From assembly GCA_017558825.1 (NCBI GenBank), contig JAFYTO010000003.1, positions 1 to 64,000 on the forward strand: a stretch of DNA of 64,000 nt, given 5' to 3'. Positions 61,083 through 64,000 of this stretch are shown piece after piece (within the stretch, counting starts at the first letter, position 1; the number at the start of each line of letters is the position of its first letter). Made by a program: the position numbers and the translations under genes. This DNA comes from Clostridia bacterium (GTDB lineage Bacteria; Bacillota; Clostridia; Christensenellales; Borkfalkiaceae). Under the pieces are notes generated by a model. That model had not been told where the DNA came from. It ran no database searches and worked only from the letters and a program-made list of their open reading frames with translations.

Positions 61083-61155
61083 ATAAAACGAAGTTTTATA
61101 TATTGTTAATAATACTTTTCTCGTAAAAACCAACCATTTTTACGAGAAATTTTTT
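61083..61155. repeat. Left 73-bp direct repeat flanking SLOG/XRE copy 2
   Basis: ATAAAACGAAGTTTTATATA and the following 53 bp recur at 62097-62169 with five mismatches in 73. The right part of this copy is a perfect 13-bp hairpin, TTTCTCGTAAAAA (61117-61129) paired with TTTTTACGAGAAA (61137-61149), plus T6, and so would work as a second rightward terminator after ppdK. Confidence 0.8.
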
Positions 61156-61161
61156 ATATGT

Positions 61162-61605
61162 CTATTTTGCAATGTTTATAATATGTTTCTTTTTCCGTTT
61201 GGCACATTCTAAAGCTTTAGCAGCTCCACCCCAAGAATATTTAACGTAGGCAATAACTAAATCGGCTTCTTCAACCATCCATTCGTTTCGTTTTAAGATA
61301 GCAAATTTGCGAGGAACGTTTTCAAGAGGAGGGAAGATAACGTCGTCATAATGATATTTAGCAAACTCTAATTTAGAATAATTCTTATCAAGATATGGCG
61401 TTATAAATATAAGTTCAATATCTTGAAATTCTTTTTTCAGTTCTCTTAAAGTTCGTAAACACAAACTATCAAAATCACCATACCCACCTAAGTAAAATTT
61501 ACAGGTGGGATTTTTTATTATCTCGCTTACAATAATATTTTTTAATTGTTCTTCGATGTCGTCGTTAAACAAACAAACAGAATGCCCACAAAAAGTAATA
61601 ATCAT
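61162..61605 (-). CDS. SLOG-domain protein, copy 2
   Basis: A 147-aa single-domain protein of the same type as 34044-34514. It has MIITFCGHSV at the start, FYLGGYGDFDSLCL (about 37-50), the late strand DLVIAYVKYSWGGAAKALECA (about 114) and a final KKHIINIAK. The GG(Y)GDFD loop is typical of SLOG nucleotide-binding domains. GAGGAG precedes the ATG at 61605. It diverges from an XRE gene across a three-palindrome control region and lies, with it, between two direct repeats. Function is unknown; ligand sensing or nucleotide-derived signal production are options. Confidence 0.75.
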   Translation of the reverse strand: MIITFCGHSVCLFNDDIEEQLKNIIVSEIIKNPTCKFYLGGYGDFDSLCLRTLRELKKEFQDIELIFITPYLDKNYSKLEFAKYHYDDVIFPPLENVPRKFAILKRNEWMVEEADLVIAYVKYSWGGAAKALECAKRKKKHIINIAK

Positions 61606-61616
61606 AGACTCCTCTT

Positions 61617-61738
61617 TACGTAGATTTACCTACATATTATATCAAAACATCTAGAAAAATAGCAAGCGTTTACGTAGGTTTAGCTACGTATATTTAGAAA
61701 CGTAAACTGTTAAACTTATATGTAGATATAACTGCGTA
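61617..61738. promoter_or_regulatory. Triple operator of SLOG/XRE copy 2
   Basis: Three related palindromes occur: TACGTAG-ATTTAC-CTACATA (61617-61636), TACGTAG-GTTTAG-CTACGTA (61671-61690, perfect arms) and TATGTAG-ATATAA-CTGCGTA (61719-61738). Centres are 54 and 48 bp apart. The leftward promoter is TTGCTA (61665-61660) with TATAAT (61641-61636, minus strand), overlapped by site 1. Site 3 ends at the XRE ribosome site. The core GTAG-N6-CTAC differs by one base per arm from GAAG-N6-CTTC of copy 1. Confidence 0.8.
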
Positions 61739-61751
61739 GGAGGAATGACGC

Positions 61752-61994
61752 ATGAACGTATGTGAAGCAACAGCTAAAAGAATAAACCAATTATTAAAAG
61801 AAAAGGGGATGACTCAATACAGATTAGAACAAAAGTCGGGTATATTACACGGAAGTATGGCGTGTATTATGAATGGACGAAACAAAACTGTTACGCTTAG
61901 CACAATTTATATGTTGGCAAGAGGTTTTGATATGACGATAATAGAGTTTCTCAATAATGAGATTTTCTTATCAGAAGATGTTGATTTTGAATAA
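61752..61994 (+). CDS. XRE-family regulator of SLOG module, copy 2
   Basis: An 80-aa XRE protein with the helix-turn-helix MTQYRLEQKSGILHGSMACI (about 20-39) and an acidic C-terminal tail SEDVDFE. AGGAGG eight bases upstream fixes ATG 61752. It aligns end to end with the 81-aa regulator at 34629. The ribosome site and promoter lie within or next to palindrome 3, so it almost certainly autoregulates and controls the divergent SLOG gene. Confidence 0.87.
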   Translation: MNVCEATAKRINQLLKEKGMTQYRLEQKSGILHGSMACIMNGRNKTVTLSTIYMLARGFDMTIIEFLNNEIFLSEDVDFE

Positions 61995-62007
61995 CGATAT
62001 ATAGTAA

Positions 62008-62036
62008 AGTCGGTGGTTTTTACCACCGATTTTTCT
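62008..62036 (+). terminator. Terminator after XRE copy 2
   Basis: TCGGTGG pairs with CCACCGA around TTTTTA, followed by T5. Confidence 0.88.
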
Positions 62037-62049
62037 TGTATAAAACAAA

Positions 62050-62072
62050 CCCCCCAGATAGTCTGGGGGGGG
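62050..62072. other. GC-only hairpin with homopolymer arms
   Basis: CCCCCCAGA pairs with TCTGGGGGG around TAG, with two more G after it. No T-run follows, so it is not a standard terminator. It stands out in a region that is otherwise about 70% A+T. Purpose unknown. Confidence 0.8.
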
Positions 62073-62096
62073 TAAAGAAAAGGTTAACTGTTGAGA

Positions 62097-62169
62097 ATAA
62101 AACAAAGTTTTATATATTGTTAAAAATACTTTTCTCGTAAAAACCAACCATTTTTAAAAGAAACTTTTT
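62097..62169. repeat. Right 73-bp direct repeat flanking SLOG/XRE copy 2
   Basis: It matches 61083-61155 with five mismatches. Here the hairpin's right arm is changed (ACGAG to AAAAG), so the terminator fold of the left copy is lost. Confidence 0.8.
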
Positions 62170-62257
62170 TGCATTAAGAGAAATCTTGGTTAGGCTTATT
62201 GTAAAAAGTTTAAAATTTGAAGTTAAAAAATAAAAGTGTAAAACAGTGTAAAATTGC

Positions 62258-62375
62258 TTGACAACGAGCCTTTTTTTATATAGAATATATAAGCGATATT
62301 AAAGTTTTTTAATTTGGATTAGCCCCCTAAAATAAAAAACTTGCAAATAAAAGTTATTTTTTAAGGAGAACAAAC
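62258..62375 (+). promoter_or_regulatory. rplM-rpsI promoter and candidate L13 leader
   Basis: TTGACA (62258-62263), 17 bp, TAGAAT (62281-62286). The roughly 80-nt leader contains an inverted repeat, AAGTTTTTTA near 62303 and TAAAAAACTT near 62332, enclosing GGATTAGCCCCCT. The position and fold are compatible with the L13 autoregulatory leader known in Bacillota, but I could not confirm a match to it. Confidence 0.6.
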
Positions 62376-62810
62376 ATGAAAACTTTCATGGCAAAAAACG
62401 GTCAAATAGAAAGAAAGTGGTACGTGGTTGACGCTGCCGGCATGCCTCTTGGTAGGCTTGCTTCACAAGTAGCTTCAGTGTTAAGAGGTAAAAATAAACC
62501 TACTTTCACTCCAAACGTTGACACGGGTGACCACGTTATTATTATAAATACTGATAAAGTTGTGCTTACTGGTAAAAAACTTGACCAAAAGTACTACACT
62601 TATCACACAGGTTACGTTGGTGGTTTAAAACAAATACCTTACAGCAAAATGATGGCTGAAAAGTCTGACCTTGCTGTTTACGAAGCAGTTAAAGGCATGC
62701 TTCCAAAGAATAGTTTAGGAAGACAAATGATTACTAAACTTAGAGTTTACAAAGGCGCAGAGCACAACCATATTGCTCAAAAGCCTGTTGAACTTAAACT
62801 TGACAAGTAA
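62376..62810 (+). CDS. rplM: 50S ribosomal protein L13
   Basis: A 144-aa ribosomal protein L13. Conserved parts are [20 protein letters not shown] (about 14-33), [20 protein letters not shown] (about 44) and [21 protein letters not shown] (about 107). Some L13 proteins also act as repressors of their own mRNA. AAGGAG precedes the start, and rpsI follows 14 bp later in the universal rplM-rpsI order. Confidence 0.98.
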   Translation: MKTFMAKNGQIERKWYVVDAAGMPLGRLASQVASVLRGKNKPTFTPNVDTGDHVIIINTDKVVLTGKKLDQKYYTYHTGYVGGLKQIPYSKMMAEKSDLAVYEAVKGMLPKNSLGRQMITKLRVYKGAEHNHIAQKPVELKLDK

Positions 62811-62824
62811 GGAGGAGTTTTAAA

Positions 62825-63238
62825 ATGGCAAAAGTAGCAAGCAAAAAGAAACTTCAATTCTGGGGTACAGGCAGAAGAAAAAAGGCAGTTGCAAGAGTTA
62901 GGCTTATTCCAGGCGGCGCTGGCAACATCGTTATTAACAAAAGAACTATTGATGACTATTGCGACCTTGAAACAGTAAAACTCATCATTAAACAACCACT
63001 CGTTTTAACTGATACGCTTTCTAAATATGACGTATTCGTAAACGTTGTTGGCGGTGGCTTTACAGGTCAAGCAGGCGCTATCCGTCACGGTATTTCAAGA
63101 GCGCTTATCATTGCTGAACCTGAACTTCGCGCAGCGCTTAAAAAAGAAGGCTTCTTAACTCGTGATTCTCGTATGAAGGAAAGAAAGAAGTACGGTCTTA
63201 AAAAAGCTCGTAGAGCTCCACAATTTAGCAAGAGATAA
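62825..63238 (+). CDS. rpsI: 30S ribosomal protein S9
   Basis: A 137-aa ribosomal protein S9 with [18 protein letters not shown] (about 15), [19 protein letters not shown] (about 77) and the conserved C-terminal tail [17 protein letters not shown] that reaches the ribosomal P site. A strong GGAGG precedes it, and a terminator follows. It is co-transcribed with rplM. Confidence 0.98.
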   Translation: MAKVASKKKLQFWGTGRRKKAVARVRLIPGGAGNIVINKRTIDDYCDLETVKLIIKQPLVLTDTLSKYDVFVNVVGGGFTGQAGAIRHGISRALIIAEPELRAALKKEGFLTRDSRMKERKKYGLKKARRAPQFSKR

Positions 63239-63261
63239 TTTGTTAAATATCTTAAAAACTA

Positions 63262-63298
63262 TAAAGTTGCATCAATTTTGGTGCAACTTTTTTATTTT
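63262..63298 (+). terminator. rplM-rpsI terminator
   Basis: AAAGTTGCA pairs with TGCAACTTT across an internal TC/GG stem and loop, followed by TTTTATTTT. Confidence 0.9.
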
Positions 63299-63397
63299 GA
63301 TTTTAATTAACGCAAGCGTCATTTTAATGCAAAATAAAACACGATACGCTAAATAAAACTTATAAATAATTGCTCAATCTTTTATATTTGTTTAAAA

Positions 63398-63468
63398 TTC
63401 GACAAAATTAAACAAAATAACTTATTAAAAATACTTTATTTTGTACAAAAAATATGTTATTATATAAT
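63398..63468 (+). promoter_or_regulatory. spo0A promoter with 0A box
   Basis: TTCGACA (63398-63404) is the exact reverse complement of the Spo0A box TGTCGAA. The probable promoter is TTGTAC (63441-63446), 16 bp, TATAAT (63463-63468). The box sits about 60 bp upstream of the promoter -10, compatible with autoregulation. Confidence 0.68.
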
Positions 63469-63490
63469 CAACAAAAAAGGAGAGCTTAAT

Positions 63491-64000
63491 ATGGGTGCTA
63501 AAAGTGTTGTAATATTGCAAGATAACGTAGAATCTTTAAACGAGGTTTTAGAAGCTGTTTCAACGTTAAAAGATTTTAAAGTTGTGGGAACTTCGTTAGA
63601 TGGAGAAGAGGGTATTGAGCTTATAAAGCAAAACAGGCCAGACTTTATTATTCTTAGCATTATTCTTAAAAATGCAGACGGTTTTGAGGTTATGAAGCGC
63701 ATCAAAGACGAAGACGTAAAAGCAACCATTATAGTTGTTAGTTCGTTTACTATTGAAAGCGTTATACGCAGGGCGCTTGATGCAGGTGCCGTATATTATA
63801 TGGCTAAGCCGTTTAAGCCTGAAAATTTATCTGGCAGAATAAACGAACTGCTTGAAAGTTCTCTTAAAGGCGAAGACCTTAAACTTTCATTTAAGCGCAA
63901 AAATTCGCTTGATGAAAAAATTAGTAAAATATTTATATCGGTAGGAATTCCGCCACACATTAAAGGTTATTACTATTTGCGTGAAGGTGTTAAAATGGCG
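63491..64000 (+). CDS. spo0A: Spo0A-type response regulator, partial, with degenerate receiver
   Basis: The gene runs off the right edge; 170 residues are visible. Residues 1-115 are a receiver domain and the end carries the start of the Spo0A effector domain, ISKIFISVGIPPHIKGYYYL (about 144-163), unique to Spo0A. The receiver aligns with B. subtilis Spo0A without gaps to position 56, yet the phospho-acceptor Asp56 is Ser56 (PDFIILSIIL) and Asp10 of the acidic pocket is Gln10 (ILQDN). Asp11 and the C-terminal Lys (YMAKPF) remain. AAGGAGAG precedes ATG 63491. It may act without phosphorylation, or be inactive. Confidence 0.88.
   Translation, partial: MGAKSVVILQDNVESLNEVLEAVSTLKDFKVVGTSLDGEEGIELIKQNRPDFIILSIILKNADGFEVMKRIKDEDVKATIIVVSSFTIESVIRRALDAGAVYYMAKPFKPENLSGRINELLESSLKGEDLKLSFKRKNSLDEKISKIFISVGIPPHIKGYYYLREGVKMA

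Noticed and set aside
61117..61155. Terminator of the minus-strand SLOG gene
   Set aside because: The T-run lies on the + strand side only; on the minus strand the hairpin is not followed by T residues, so it would stop rightward transcripts.
63460..63729. Minus-strand gene opposite spo0A
   Set aside because: It is the antisense shadow of the receiver-domain frame, with no ribosome site or recognisable domain.

Overview
This window is a chromosomal segment of a low-G+C (roughly one third G+C), strictly anaerobic-looking member of the Bacillota. A partial spo0A at the right edge, a yqzL-recO pair, a consensus Rex operator, strong Gram-positive Shine-Dalgarno sites and Fe-S/flavin-rich energy genes point to class Clostridia, probably an intestinal or similar fermentative lineage. 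Species cannot be assigned from sequence alone. No 16S or 23S sequence, insertion sequence or CRISPR array was seen.

Layout. (1) 1-222: end of an rRNA operon (5S rRNA, tRNA-Asn). (2) 223-3305: a small accessory island with a four-helix-bundle protein, a divergently controlled XRE repressor, a 58-residue Cys-rich protein, two unknown proteins and a frameshifted GIY-YIG/DUF4357 remnant. Similar terminators flank it. (3) 3349-4852: a KDPG-aldolase paralogue and an MBL-fold hydrolase. (4) 5156-28263: a long surface-polysaccharide cluster. It holds glycosyltransferases, Wzy and Wzx, LicD, an IspD/TarI-like cytidylyltransferase with an epimerase, pyruvyltransferase, the UDP-FucNAc enzymes CapE/F/G, and a GHMP kinase with a nucleotidyltransferase. 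One module (6541-10000) looks imported and has left a 16-codon glycosyltransferase stub. (5) 28276-33950: flavin reductase, NagB, small membrane and regulatory proteins, an SDR and a GH20-like hexosaminidase. (6) 34044-34874 and 61162-61994: two copies of a divergent SLOG-protein/XRE-repressor module with matching operators. (7) 35090-37654: an OFA-type transporter, RsmE and a membrane protein. (8) 37693-51354: an AraC regulator, then an 11-gene operon (malate dehydrogenase, fumarase, HdrBCA, Flx-type subunits, a soluble fumarate-reductase-like pair) followed by an AspT/SucE-type exporter. (9) 51505-54260: a MATE pump, then a cobalamin-type riboswitch with an attenuator in front of a DUF4430 protein and an ECF S component. 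(10) 54295-61022: a ferritin-like unknown, an Eda/KdgK pair, YqzL, RecO and PpdK. (11) 62258-64000: rplM-rpsI and a spo0A whose receiver lacks the phospho-acceptor aspartate.

How the genes work together. The 38881-51354 block reads as a reductive C4 branch: oxaloacetate to malate to fumarate to succinate, then succinate export. The last reduction is probably coupled through HdrABC-Flx to NADH oxidation and ferredoxin reduction, under Rex (NADH/NAD+) and possibly AraC control. PpdK fits the same PEP/pyruvate node. NagB, the hexosaminidase and Eda/KdgK serve amino-sugar and ketogluconate/uronate catabolism. The strongest candidates for undescribed biology are the duplicated SLOG/XRE modules (one bounded by 73-bp direct repeats), the Asp-to-Ser Spo0A, and the Hdr-Flx-fumarate reductase operon.
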